Origin: an uncultured Oscillospiraceae bacterium
GTDB lineage: Bacteria > Bacillota > Clostridia > Oscillospirales > Oscillospiraceae
Reading direction: 5' to 3'
Assembly (NCBI GenBank): GCA_910579725.1
Contig: CAJTUD010000006.1
Location: 4,958-17,547 of the forward strand
DNA: 12,590 bases
Part shown: piece after piece, positions 1 through 6,796 of the stretch
How the letters are laid out: each line of letters begins with the position of its first letter
How positions within the stretch are numbered: position 1 is the stretch's first letter
Program-made: the position numbers and the translations under genes
Notes under the pieces: generated by a model
The model's input: the letters and a program-made list of their open reading frames with translations, nothing else
Databases searched by the model: none
What the model was told of the DNA's origin: nothing

Positions 1-33
1 CGTATGATGGATACGGTTCCGCAATCAGAGGCA

Positions 34-75
34 CAGACCGCCGCCCTGCGGAAATCTTGGAATTGCGGCGGTCTG
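34..75 (-). terminator. inverted repeat 3' of proS, possible terminator
   Basis: A perfect 11-bp inverted repeat (34-44 CAGACCGCCGC, 65-75 GCGGCGGTCTG) with a 20-nt loop lies 37 nt after the proS stop codon. On the minus strand it is not followed by a T run, so it is not a textbook intrinsic terminator. It could be an RNA 3'-end stabiliser or a Rho-assisted stop. A weaker AT hairpin (91-97 with 102-108, loop GCGA) lies between it and the stop codon. Bases 1-111 hold no gene that I can support. Confidence 0.4.
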
Positions 76-111
76 AAAAGGGCGCTGAGGTTCTTTTGCG
101 AAAAAGAATCG

Positions 112-1554
112 TCAGTACGCCACGCCCCAGATGATATCCGTGGAGCACTCCTTGCCGCACACGGGGCACTTGCCGGTGGTTCCGGACTGGTCCAGAGGCA
201 TGCAGCGGGAGGTGACGCCCACCTTTTCCTTCATGGCCAGCTCGCAGTCCAGAGAGCCGCACCACTTGGTGCGGACAAAGCCGCCGCTGTTGCGCTCGAT
301 GAGATCCTTGACCTGCTCCCAGGTTTCCGCGGCGAAGGTGTTGTCCTCCAGGTTCTTCTTTGCCATGGCGAACATGTTGTCGTGGATCTCGTCCAGCAGC
401 TTTGCCGCAGCGCGCTCCAGCTCCGCCAGAGGCACGAAGGTCTTCTCACCGGTGTCCCGGCGGGCGACGCAGCACTGGTCCTTCTCCATATCCTTGGGCC
501 CGATCTCCACCCGAAGAGGCACGCCACGCATCTCGTACTCGGCAAACTTCCAGCCGGGTGCCTTGTCGCTCTCGTCCAGCTTCACCCGCAGCCCCGCCTT
601 CTCCAGACGGTCCTTCAGTTCCCGGGCCTTCTCCAGCACGCCGCCCTTGTGCATGGCGATGGGCAGTACCACCACCTGAATGGGCGCCACCCGGGGGGGC
701 AGCACCAGGCCGTTGTCGTCGCCGTGGGTCATGATAATGCCGCCGATGAGGCGGGTGCTGACCCCCCAGCTGGTCTGGTGGGGGTGGTGGAGCTGGTTGT
801 CCGCGCCGGTGAAGGCGATGTCAAAGGCCTTGGCGAAGCCGTCGCCGAAATAGTGGCTGGTGCCTGCCTGGAGGGCCTTCCGGTCGTGCATCATGCACTC
901 CACGCAATAGGTGTCCTCCGCGCCGGAGAACTTCTCCTTGTCGGTCTTCCGGCCCCGGGTCACAGGCATGGCCAGGAAGTTTTCACAGAAATCCGCGTAC
1001 ACATTCAGCATCCGCACCGTTTCCTCCACGGCCTCCTGGGCGGAGGCGTGCATGGTGTGGCCCTCCTGCCACAGAAACTCCCGGTGGCGGAGGAAGGGAC
1101 GGCTGGTCTTCTCCCAGCGCAGTACGGAGCACCACTGGTTGTACAGCTTGGGCAGGTCCCGGTGGGAATGGATGATATTCTTGTAGTGCTCGCAGAACAG
1201 GGTTTCGCTGGTGGGCCGGATGCAGTAGCGCTCCTCCAGCTTTTCGCTGCCGCCGTAAGTCACCCAGGCGCACTCCGGGGCGAAGCCCTCCACATGGTCC
1301 TTCTCCTTTTGCAGCAGGCTCTCGGGAATCAGCATGGGCATGGCCACATTCTCATGGCCGGTGGCCTTGAACTGACGGTCCAGCTCCTTCTGCATGTTTT
1401 CCCAGATGGCGTAGCCATAGGGGCGGTAAATGAACATTCCCTTGACGCTGGAGTAGTCGATCAGCTCCGCTTTTTTGCATACGTCCGTGAACCACTGGGT
1501 GAAGTCCGTGTCCCGGGCGGTGATGGCGTCCACCTGTCTTTGATCCTTAGCCAT
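112..1554 (-). CDS. proS: prolyl-tRNA synthetase, archaeal/eukaryotic (type 3) form
   Basis: Class II aminoacyl-tRNA synthetase that charges tRNA(Pro) with proline in the cytoplasm; 480 aa, full length for the short ProS type. Visible signatures are the RPTSE loop (113-117), motif 2 around RWEKTSRPFLRHREF (146-160), and motif 3 with GGIIMTHGDDNGL (271-283). An anticodon-binding domain follows (about 290-400). The C-terminal domain has zinc-ligand-like cysteines (C432, C437, CPVC at 463-466) and a terminal tyrosine, as in ProS type 3. The INS editing insertion of the E. coli-type enzyme is absent, so any editing must be done in trans. The ATG at 1554 has an AGGAGAG ribosome binding site (1563-1569) eight bases upstream. 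A separate promoter and a hairpin leader precede it. Function is near certain. Confidence 0.97.
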   Translation of the reverse strand: MAKDQRQVDAITARDTDFTQWFTDVCKKAELIDYSSVKGMFIYRPYGYAIWENMQKELDRQFKATGHENVAMPMLIPESLLQKEKDHVEGFAPECAWVTYGGSEKLEERYCIRPTSETLFCEHYKNIIHSHRDLPKLYNQWCSVLRWEKTSRPFLRHREFLWQEGHTMHASAQEAVEETVRMLNVYADFCENFLAMPVTRGRKTDKEKFSGAEDTYCVECMMHDRKALQAGTSHYFGDGFAKAFDIAFTGADNQLHHPHQTSWGVSTRLIGGIIMTHGDDNGLVLPPRVAPIQVVVLPIAMHKGGVLEKARELKDRLEKAGLRVKLDESDKAPGWKFAEYEMRGVPLRVEIGPKDMEKDQCCVARRDTGEKTFVPLAELERAAAKLLDEIHDNMFAMAKKNLEDNTFAAETWEQVKDLIERNSGGFVRTKWCGSLDCELAMKEKVGVTSRCMPLDQSGTTGKCPVCGKECSTDIIWGVAY

Positions 1555-1580
1555 AGTCGTCTCTCTCCTGAATTTATTTG

Positions 1581-1656
1581 AGAACCTGTATTCATAATTG
1601 AAAATGTCTCCGGGCGCAGGCCCCGGGCCGCATTTGAAATTGTGAATGCAGGCTCT
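1581..1656. repeat. long imperfect inverted repeat in the proS leader
   Basis: Arms 1581-1606 and 1631-1656 are complementary over 26 positions with five imperfections, several of them G-U compatible on one strand or the other. The GC-rich centre (CCGGG 1610-1614, CCCGG 1622-1626) can form an inner stem. It lies between the proS promoter and its ribosome binding site, so it would fold in the proS mRNA leader. I see no T-box antiterminator consensus (AGGGTGGNACCGCG) on the minus strand. The ATTCATAATT/AATTGTGAAT sequences resemble intergenic repeats I remember from gut Clostridia, so a miniature repeat insertion is an alternative. Confidence 0.6.
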
Positions 1657-1684
1657 GAAGATGCGGTGTGCTCACTGGTTCTCT

Positions 1685-1713
1685 ATTGTAGCCATCTTAA
1701 CAGAAATTGTCAA
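1685..1713 (-). promoter_or_regulatory. proS promoter (sigma-A type)
   Basis: On the minus strand, TTGACA (1708-1713), a 17-bp spacer and TACAAT (1685-1690) form a near-consensus housekeeping promoter. The predicted start is near 1678, giving a leader of about 124 nt before the proS ATG at 1554. The 10-mer AATAGAGAAC (minus strand) occurs twice, overlapping the -10/start region (1678-1687) and just upstream of the -35 (1722-1731). Confidence 0.85.
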
Positions 1714-1766
1714 GCGGAGATGTTCTCTATTCCTTTTTGGGCAGGAGACTCTTGCCGGACCGCCGT

Positions 1767-2564
1767 TTACCGGTAAAACATATGACAGCCGATGGTGGTA
1801 TGATAGGGCCGGTTCGCCCGGACCCACGAACCCTTGGACAGGGCCGGATTGAAGAAGTACAGGCTCTCTCCCGCCGCGTCCACGCCGGCCAGCACCAGCC
1901 GGGCGGCCAGCACGCTCTGCTCCGTGGGCTCCTGATAAATGGTTTTGTTGGACACAGGCTCAAACTGTACGCCGTTGCGCGTATCAAACACCACGCCTTT
2001 GACAGTGTCGGGGAACTGGCCGGACGCCACCCGGTTGCAGATGACGTTGCCCACGGCGATCTGTCCCAGCAGGCTTTCACCCCGGCTTTCCGCGCTGATG
2101 ATGCGGCAGAGCCAGTAGAAGTCCTCCTCCGTGTACGCCGCCGGTTCGGCGCTCCGCACCCGCACCGGAAAATCCCAATTTACAAAGTCCACCTCTGCTC
2201 CCAGCAGATTGGCAAGGCTTCGCAGGGGCACATATGTGCGATCCTCCCGTATCAGCGCCGTTCCGTCAATCCAATATGTATAGCCGTCGGCCAGCACGTA
2301 GCTGCGCTGAATGGGAACGTCAAGGGTGAACAGCTCCGTTTCCGCCGAGGCGACCCTGGCGTGATGGTCCCAGGCGGTCTCCCACCCGCCGATGGCCTCC
2401 AGAAGCGGGGAGAGCTGCACGTATGTTGTCCCTCCCTCCACAAAAGCCGGTACGGGCGCGCCGTCCACCGTCACCGCCACGCTCTCGCCGGCCAGCGCCG
2501 TCTGGGCCAGCAGCAGCGCCGCCAGCAGCAGTCCCGGCATACGCGGCAGATGTTTTTTCTTCAT
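1767..2564 (-). CDS. secreted cell wall hydrolase, SleB domain with stalk domain
   Basis: Predicted exported peptidoglycan hydrolase of 265 aa. A signal peptide (MKKKHLPRMP, then a hydrophobic run ending ALA at 23-25) is followed by a copper-amine-oxidase-N-like domain (about 26-138, including YVPLRSLANLLGAEV). The C-terminal Hydrolase_2/SleB domain (about 146-265) contains RIISAESRGE with the likely catalytic Glu159, GNVICNRV and FFNP. The family includes spore cortex-lytic enzymes SleB and CwlJ, lytic transglycosylase-like proteins. Here the usual SleB peptidoglycan-binding domain is replaced by the stalk domain, so a vegetative or general wall-remodelling role is as likely as spore germination. 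The frame extends upstream to 2702, but the ATG at 2564 has AAGGAG at the right distance and begins a clean signal peptide. Same strand as proS, but proS has its own promoter. Confidence 0.88.
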   Translation of the reverse strand: MKKKHLPRMPGLLLAALLLAQTALAGESVAVTVDGAPVPAFVEGGTTYVQLSPLLEAIGGWETAWDHHARVASAETELFTLDVPIQRSYVLADGYTYWIDGTALIREDRTYVPLRSLANLLGAEVDFVNWDFPVRVRSAEPAAYTEEDFYWLCRIISAESRGESLLGQIAVGNVICNRVASGQFPDTVKGVVFDTRNGVQFEPVSNKTIYQEPTEQSVLAARLVLAGVDAAGESLYFFNPALSKGSWVRANRPYHTTIGCHMFYR

Positions 2565-2591
2565 TGCTCGTATGCTCCTTTCCACAAAAAT

Positions 2592-2607
2592 GGGAGGCTC
2601 GCCTCCC
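2592..2607 (-). promoter_or_regulatory. hairpin at the 5' end of the SleB-type gene mRNA
   Basis: A perfect 7-bp stem (GGGAGGC/GCCTCCC, 2-nt loop) followed on the minus strand by ATTTTTG. It begins within a base or two of the start point predicted from the -10 at 2615-2620. It may be a 5' mRNA stabiliser or a terminator-like attenuator just ahead of the ribosome binding site. Confidence 0.45.
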
Positions 2608-2614
2608 TCTGGAC

Positions 2615-2644
2615 AGTATACCGGACGGCATCGCCCCGGGGCAA
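2615..2644 (-). promoter_or_regulatory. probable promoter of the SleB-type hydrolase gene
   Basis: Minus strand TTGCCC (2639-2644), an 18-bp spacer and TATACT (2615-2620). The -10 is good and the -35 matches four of six positions. The predicted start is near 2608, about 44 nt upstream of the ATG at 2564. I found no convincing SigG or SigE sporulation promoter in the same stretch. Confidence 0.5.
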
Positions 2645-2645
2645 G

Positions 2646-2668
2646 GCGTAAATTGTGGTAATTTATGC
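2646..2668. promoter_or_regulatory. 23-bp palindrome in a divergent control region, possible operator
   Basis: Arms GCGTAAATT (2646-2654) and AATTTATGC (2660-2668) are inverted with one mismatch and a 5-nt centre. The palindrome abuts the upstream edge of the hydrolase -35 and lies 27 bp upstream of the MBOAT -35. The placement suits a regulator controlling one or both divergent units. The binding protein is unknown. Confidence 0.4.
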
Positions 2669-2695
2669 GTTTTTCGTGGTTAAGCTGGAAAAAGA

Positions 2696-2724
2696 TGGAC
2701 AAAACAGGCGAGATATGCTATACT
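2696..2724 (+). promoter_or_regulatory. promoter of the MBOAT-DHHW operon
   Basis: TGGACA (2696-2701), a 17-bp spacer and TATACT (2719-2724). The start is expected near 2731. That makes the in-frame ATG at 2732 effectively leaderless and supports the ATG at 2759 as the true start of the first gene. Confidence 0.75.
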
Positions 2725-2758
2725 GGCCCAAATGTTCCGGCGGCGAGGGGGACGAGAT

Positions 2759-4129
2759 ATGATTTTTTCTTCCGCTGAATTTCTCTTTTTGTTTTTGCCC
2801 TGTACGCTTATCATCTATTACAGCCCTTTTCTCCGGCAGAGGAGGCTGCGCAACGCGTTTCTTCTTCTGGTCTCCCTGTTCTTCTATGCCTGGGGGGAGC
2901 CGGTGAAGGTGCTGCTTCTGCTGGTGTCCATATGCGTGAACTGGTTCTTCGGCGGTCTTGCGGCGGAGGGCCGGCCCTACCGTAAGGCGGCGCTGGCTGC
3001 CGCGGTGGTTTACAACCTGTCCATGCTGTTCCTCTTCAAATATCTGGGCTTTGTCTGCCATAATCTTGGGCTGCTGGGACTGCCTGTGCCGGAGGTTCGT
3101 CTGGCGCTGCCCATCGGCATCTCCTTTTATACGTTCCAGGCCATGAGCTATGTGATCGACGTATACCGGGGAAAATCGCCGGCCCAGCGCAGCGTCCTGG
3201 ACGTGGGGCTTTACGTGGCGTTCTTTCCGCAGCTTATTGCGGGCCCTATCGTCCGCTATGAAACCGTGGCCCGGGAAATCCACGGCCGCCGGGAAACCTG
3301 GGAGGACTTCTGTGAGGGCGTGCCCCGCCTGATTGCCGGACTGGGGAAAAAGGCCGTCCTGGCCAACAATATGGCTCTGGTGGCCGACGCCGCGTTCGGC
3401 AGCCAGAATCTCTCCGCGCCCATGGCCTGGCTGGGGGCCGCGGCCTACGCGCTTCAAATCTATTTTGACTTCTCCGGTTACAGCGACATGGCCATCGGCA
3501 TGGGCCGGATGTTTGGCTTTCACTTCCTGGAGAACTTCAACCGGCCCTATCTGGCTGTGTCCATTACGGATTTCTGGCGGCGCTGGCACATTTCCCTGTC
3601 CACCTGGTTCCGGGACTATGTCTATATCCCCCTGGGCGGCAACCGGGTCTCCCCTCGCCGGCACTTGCTGAATCTGTTTGCGGTGTGGCTGCTCACCGGC
3701 ATCTGGCATGGGGCCAACTGGACCTTTATTCTGTGGGGCCTGGGGTACTTTGTGCTGCTGATGGCGGAGAAATATGGCGGGCTGAACCGGCGTCTGGGAA
3801 TTTTCCGGCGGCCTTACACGCTGCTGTGTGTGCTGCTGCTGTGGGTGCTGTTCCGGGCGGACAGCCTGTCCCAGGCGGGGGCGTACTTCGCCGCCATGTT
3901 CACCGGCGGAAGAGGGAACGCCGGCGATTTCCTCTATTACTTCGGGAACATGAAGGTCTATTTCGGGGCGGCACTGCTCTTCTGCCTGCCGCTGGAGGGC
4001 CTGTGGCAGCGGATTCCGGAGCGGCCCCGGGCCTGGCTGGAATCCGCCGGACAGGCGGCGCTGTTCCTGCTGGTGCTGACCTATGTGGTGAGCAGCACCT
4101 ACAATCCCTTCATTTACTTCAACTTTTAG
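2759..4129 (+). CDS. MBOAT family membrane O-acyltransferase (AlgI/DltB-like)
   Basis: Polytopic membrane enzyme of 456 aa that transfers acyl groups, usually acetyl, across the membrane onto an envelope polymer. Nearly the whole protein is hydrophobic segments. The family signatures are LPIGISFYTFQAMSYVIDVYRG (117-138), FFPQLIAGPI (155-164), YFDFSGYSDMAIG (235-247), FWRRWHISLSTWFRDY (272-287) and TGIWHGANWTFILWG (313-327), which carries the likely catalytic His317. AlgI-type proteins typically begin like MIFSSAEFLFLF, which fixes the start at 2759; the GAGGGGG ribosome binding site and the promoter position agree. The following DHHW gene starts 11 nt downstream, the classic arrangement for a polysaccharide O-acetylation pair. 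The acceptor polymer cannot be told from the window. No glycosyltransferase or polymer synthase is nearby. Confidence 0.93.
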   Translation: MIFSSAEFLFLFLPCTLIIYYSPFLRQRRLRNAFLLLVSLFFYAWGEPVKVLLLLVSICVNWFFGGLAAEGRPYRKAALAAAVVYNLSMLFLFKYLGFVCHNLGLLGLPVPEVRLALPIGISFYTFQAMSYVIDVYRGKSPAQRSVLDVGLYVAFFPQLIAGPIVRYETVAREIHGRRETWEDFCEGVPRLIAGLGKKAVLANNMALVADAAFGSQNLSAPMAWLGAAAYALQIYFDFSGYSDMAIGMGRMFGFHFLENFNRPYLAVSITDFWRRWHISLSTWFRDYVYIPLGGNRVSPRRHLLNLFAVWLLTGIWHGANWTFILWGLGYFVLLMAEKYGGLNRRLGIFRRPYTLLCVLLLWVLFRADSLSQAGAYFAAMFTGGRGNAGDFLYYFGNMKVYFGAALLFCLPLEGLWQRIPERPRAWLESAGQAALFLLVLTYVVSSTYNPFIYFNF

Positions 4130-4140
4130 GAGGCGGCATG

Positions 4141-5334
4141 ATGAAAAAGCCAAAGTCCGCGGGGGCGGCCGCGTTCCTGGTGATTCTGGGCTGCTGCCTG
4201 CTGCTGGTGCTCGGCAGCGCGGCCGGGGCCGTTCTGGGATATTCCGAAGTGAGCGTGACCGGCTACCAGCCCGGTCCGGAGGGGATCACCTATACCGGTG
4301 TGGTCAACTGGTTCAAGGATACCTGCCGGGCCTTCTGCACCACGGAGATGCCGGGGCAGGTCAGGCTGAAGGAGGCCAACGCCGCCGTTGAGCGTCTGGC
4401 CGGGAAATGGATTTTCCAGGGCACAGAGGTCGTCCGGCTAAACAACGGCCATCTCACCAGCGTGGGCAATATGTACTACTATCAGAATCCTCCGGAGCCG
4501 AAGGTGGCGGATTTCCGGGACTATGTGGAAAATCAGCTGGAGGCGGATTTCCTGTACGTCCAGGCTCCCTGCAAAATCTGCGGGGAGGACCCCCAGCTGC
4601 CTATGGATGATATGTGCAACGCCAATGAGGAGGCCACCCTGCTGCTGGAGGGGCTGGAGGAGGCGGGGGTGGAGGTGCTGGATCTGCGCCGCAGCCTTCA
4701 TGAGGACGGTCTGGACCACTACGGGTGCTTCTACCGTACGGACCACCACTGGACCCTGCCCACCGGCGTGTGGGCCGCCCGGACCATCGCCGGGGAGCTG
4801 AACCGCCGCTGCGGCCTGGAGATGGACGTCTCCGTTCTGGAGGAGGACCGGTTCGCCGCGCAGGTGTGGGAGGACGCTTTTCTGGGCTCCTGGGGCAGGA
4901 AGGTCACGCTGGCTTACGCCCCGCCGGAGGATTTCGTCATGCCTGTGCCAAAGGAGCCGGTCCGCATGAGACTGACCCGGTACGGCGTAACCTATGAGGG
5001 CGGCTTTGAGGCGCTGTACGACGAGAACCAGATTGTGCCGGAGGACTACTACGCCGGAAGCAGCTATGGCGCCATGCTCCGGGGGGACTGCGGCTATCTG
5101 AAAATCGAAAACCTGGACCGCCCGGATGGACCGGTGGTGGCTGTGCTGAGGGAATCCTTTGCGGGAGCGGTGGGGCCCTACCTGTCTCTGGCGGCGGGGG
5201 AGCTGCATCTGTTGGACGCCCGGTACTATGACGGGAGCCTGAAGGAGCTGCTGGCAGAGATTCAGCCCGACGCGGTGGTGTCGCTGCTGAACGTGCAGTG
5301 TTACGTCAACGTCTATTATGATATGGTGGGGTAA
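4141..5334 (+). CDS. DHHW family protein, AlgJ/AlgX-like SGNH acetyltransferase partner
   Basis: Predicted membrane-anchored extracytoplasmic protein of 397 aa. A hydrophobic N-terminal segment (about 9-33) acts as anchor or signal. The DHHW signature (Asp201-His202-His203-Trp204, within RTDHHWTL) supplies the catalytic Asp and His of the AlgJ/AlgX fold. ESFAGAVGPYLS holds the likely nucleophile Ser339, and LDARYYDG (358-365) matches the usual end of the domain. The family takes acetyl groups passed across the membrane by the MBOAT partner and places them on a polysaccharide. Two adjacent ATGs exist at 4138 and 4141. The AGGAGG at 4128-4133 overlaps the MBOAT stop codon and is 7 nt from 4141 but only 4 nt from 4138, so 4141 is preferred. 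No clear intrinsic terminator follows. Confidence 0.87.
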   Translation: MKKPKSAGAAAFLVILGCCLLLVLGSAAGAVLGYSEVSVTGYQPGPEGITYTGVVNWFKDTCRAFCTTEMPGQVRLKEANAAVERLAGKWIFQGTEVVRLNNGHLTSVGNMYYYQNPPEPKVADFRDYVENQLEADFLYVQAPCKICGEDPQLPMDDMCNANEEATLLLEGLEEAGVEVLDLRRSLHEDGLDHYGCFYRTDHHWTLPTGVWAARTIAGELNRRCGLEMDVSVLEEDRFAAQVWEDAFLGSWGRKVTLAYAPPEDFVMPVPKEPVRMRLTRYGVTYEGGFEALYDENQIVPEDYYAGSSYGAMLRGDCGYLKIENLDRPDGPVVAVLRESFAGAVGPYLSLAAGELHLLDARYYDGSLKELLAEIQPDAVVSLLNVQCYVNVYYDMVG

Positions 5335-5360
5335 ACCTGGAGGATTTTTTCACCTGCGCC

Positions 5361-5389
5361 TTGAAAAGGCGGCGCTTTCGTGGTATTCT
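5361..5389 (+). promoter_or_regulatory. promoter of the PfkB-family kinase gene
   Basis: TTGAAA (5361-5366), a 17-bp spacer and TATTCT (5384-5389), followed by a leader of about 27 nt. It lies just after the DHHW stop codon and allows the kinase to be expressed independently of the acyltransferase pair. Confidence 0.7.
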
Positions 5390-5422
5390 ATTGGCATTCT
5401 CAGGAGGGGGAGGCATCTTTTT

Positions 5423-6337
5423 ATGATCTATACGATTACAACCAATCCGTCCCTGGACTACACGGTGGACGCGGAGCTGATTCCCGGGCAGATCAACCGG
5501 ACCAGCAGCGAGGTGATCTACCCAGGTGGGAAGGGGATCAACGTCTCCCTTTCTCTTCAGCGGCTGGGGGAGGAGACCAGAGCTCTGGGGTTTGCGGCGG
5601 GACGCATCGGGCAGACCATCCGGGACCTGATGGACGATCTGGGCTGCCCGCACACGCTGCTGGAGCTGACCGGGGGCGGGCAGAGCCGCATCAATGTGAA
5701 AATTCGCGGTCCGGTGGAGACCGCCGTCAACGGCCGGGGGCCGGATCTGGGGGCGGGGGATCTGGTCCGCCTGCTGGAGCTGCTGGCATCGGTGAAGCGG
5801 GAAGACGCCGTGGTGATCTCCGGTTGGGCGCAGAACATCGCCCTGTATGTTTCTATCCTCCGGCAGCTGGAGGAGACCGGGTGCATGACGGTGCTCGATT
5901 GCAGCGGGGAGACCCTGTGGCAGTGCCTGGAATGCCACCCCTTCCTCATCAAGCCCAATCTGGTGGAGCTGGGGGCGCTGTTCGGCGTGGAGGATCTGGA
6001 ATATGGCGAGGGCGTGGATCTGGCCCACCGGCTGCAGCTGGAGGGGGCCAGGAACGTGCTGGTCAGCATGGGCGGCAGCGGGGCTTTCCTGCTGACAGAG
6101 AGCCGGGAGCTGTATTTCGCCAACGCCTGCTGCGGCCGGACGAGCAACACCGTGGGAGCAGGGGATTCTCTGGTGGCCGGATTCCTTACGGGGCTGCGGC
6201 AGACCGGAGATTTCGGCAAAGCCCTGCAAATGGGGGTGGCCGCCGGATGCGCCACCGCCTTCAGCGACTGGCTGGGCACCAGGGAGCTGACCCTGGAGCT
6301 GCTGGAGCAGATTCGGGTGGAAAAGAGCATGCTTTGA
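5423..6337 (+). CDS. 1-phosphofructokinase family hexose-phosphate kinase (PfkB fold)
   Basis: Cytoplasmic ribokinase-like sugar kinase of 304 aa. It probably phosphorylates fructose 1-phosphate to fructose 1,6-bisphosphate, or tagatose 6-phosphate in the LacC variant. Signatures are TTNPSLDYTV near the N-terminus (6-15), PGGKGINVS (34-42) in the substrate and dimer region, KPN (177-179), and the PfkB C-terminal signature NTVGAGDSLVAGF (242-254) with the catalytic base Asp248. Length is normal. The frame is open from 5318, but the family start is MIYTITTNPSLDY at 5423, with GGAGG 9 nt upstream. Unlike most fruK genes it is not beside fruR or a fructose PTS gene, so the substrate is uncertain. 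It has its own promoter and ends at a bidirectional terminator. Confidence 0.88.
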   Translation: MIYTITTNPSLDYTVDAELIPGQINRTSSEVIYPGGKGINVSLSLQRLGEETRALGFAAGRIGQTIRDLMDDLGCPHTLLELTGGGQSRINVKIRGPVETAVNGRGPDLGAGDLVRLLELLASVKREDAVVISGWAQNIALYVSILRQLEETGCMTVLDCSGETLWQCLECHPFLIKPNLVELGALFGVEDLEYGEGVDLAHRLQLEGARNVLVSMGGSGAFLLTESRELYFANACCGRTSNTVGAGDSLVAGFLTGLRQTGDFGKALQMGVAAGCATAFSDWLGTRELTLELLEQIRVEKSML

Positions 6338-6444
6338 TCCCGTCTTCCCATTGCCGGAATCAAGAAACAGGCTGCCGAAAAAGCTCTCCGCAGGAGTTCA
6401 CACCCCGGGGAGCGAATCAATTTCCATCCCTTTTTGACACACAG

Positions 6445-6480
6445 AAAACCGCCGTTCCCCGTCGGGACGGCGGTTTGCCT
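6445..6480. terminator. bidirectional terminator between convergent genes
   Basis: Arms 6446-6454 (AAACCGCCG) and 6468-6476 (CGGCGGTTT) pair perfectly, and TCCC/GGGA extends the stem around a 4-nt loop with a bulged T. On the plus strand it ends in TTTGCCTTATTT; on the minus strand it ends in TTTTCTGTG. It lies about 110 nt after the kinase stop codon and 4 nt beyond the last gene of the minus-strand PadR operon, so it serves both. Bases 6338-6444 hold no gene that I can support. Confidence 0.8.
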
Positions 6481-6677
6481 TATTTGGGATTGTTCTTCCC
6501 GGAGAAGAGCCGGACCGTCGTGAAGGCGAATACCGGCAGCGTGATGAGGATCATTACGCCCAGCGCCCGCACCAACTCGTCCGGCGCCCCGGTCCACAAC
6601 AGCCGGGAGAGCCCCAGCAGCACCGCCGCAGCGCCCAGAACCATCAGACAAATCAGCCAGATTCGCTTTTCCTTCAT
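6480..6677 (-). CDS. 65-aa two-helix membrane protein, last gene of the PadR operon
   Basis: Hypothetical protein with a charged start (MKEKR) and two hydrophobic segments (about 6-27 and 38-53), ending in a basic tail (SGKNNPK). No family recognised. The ATG at 6677 has AAGGAG eight bases upstream and overlaps the stop codon of the preceding tiny gene (ATGA). The same frame is open further upstream to 6977, but that part overlaps the DUF2812 gene and has no protein-like character, so the short form is chosen. Membership of the operon suggests a role tied to the PadR-controlled membrane response. Confidence 0.75.
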   Translation of the reverse strand: MKEKRIWLICLMVLGAAAVLLGLSRLLWTGAPDELVRALGVMILITLPVFAFTTVRLFSGKNNPK

Positions 6678-6781
6678 TGTCCGCGCTCCTTTTCCCTGCG
6701 GCGGTCCGCCGCGCCCCAAAACTCCAGGGCGCAGGCCAGCAGAAGACAGCCGGAGGCGATCCGCAGATTCCCGTTCTTCAC
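6674..6781 (-). CDS. tiny 35-aa hydrophobic protein in the PadR operon
   Basis: A minus-strand frame from GTG at 6781 (or ATG at 6787, 37 aa) to TGA at 6674-6676. The product has a polar start, one short hydrophobic segment (LRIASGCLLLACALEFWGAA) and a very charged end (DRRREKERGQ). AGGAGG sits 7 nt before the GTG but only 1 nt before the ATG, which favours GTG. It lies 10-16 nt after the DUF2812 stop codon, and its own stop overlaps the ATG of the 65-aa gene by 4 nt, a typical translational coupling junction. It fills what would otherwise be a gap in a tightly packed operon. No family recognised. Confidence 0.6.
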   Translation of the reverse strand: MKNGNLRIASGCLLLACALEFWGAADRRREKERGQ

Positions 6782-6796
6782 AGTCATTCCTCCTCT

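Noticed and set aside
4..1581. Long open frame (525 aa) on the plus strand opposite proS
   Set aside because: It is the antisense of a well-conserved proS gene. The product is low-complexity (Leu/Val/Gly/His rich) with no recognisable domain, as expected from GC-rich codon bias.
1555..1680. T-box riboswitch in the proS leader
   Set aside because: No AGGGTGGNACCGCG-type antiterminator sequence and no terminator with a T run are visible on the minus strand.
2663..4153. Long minus-strand open frame (496 aa) opposite the MBOAT gene
   Set aside because: Gln/Pro/Arg/His-rich shadow of the MBOAT gene. It would also read through the promoter region; no domain or ribosome binding site supports it.
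5335..5360. Intrinsic terminator after the DHHW gene (T6 tract at 5345-5350)
   Set aside because: There is a T run but no stable stem directly before it, so it is not called.
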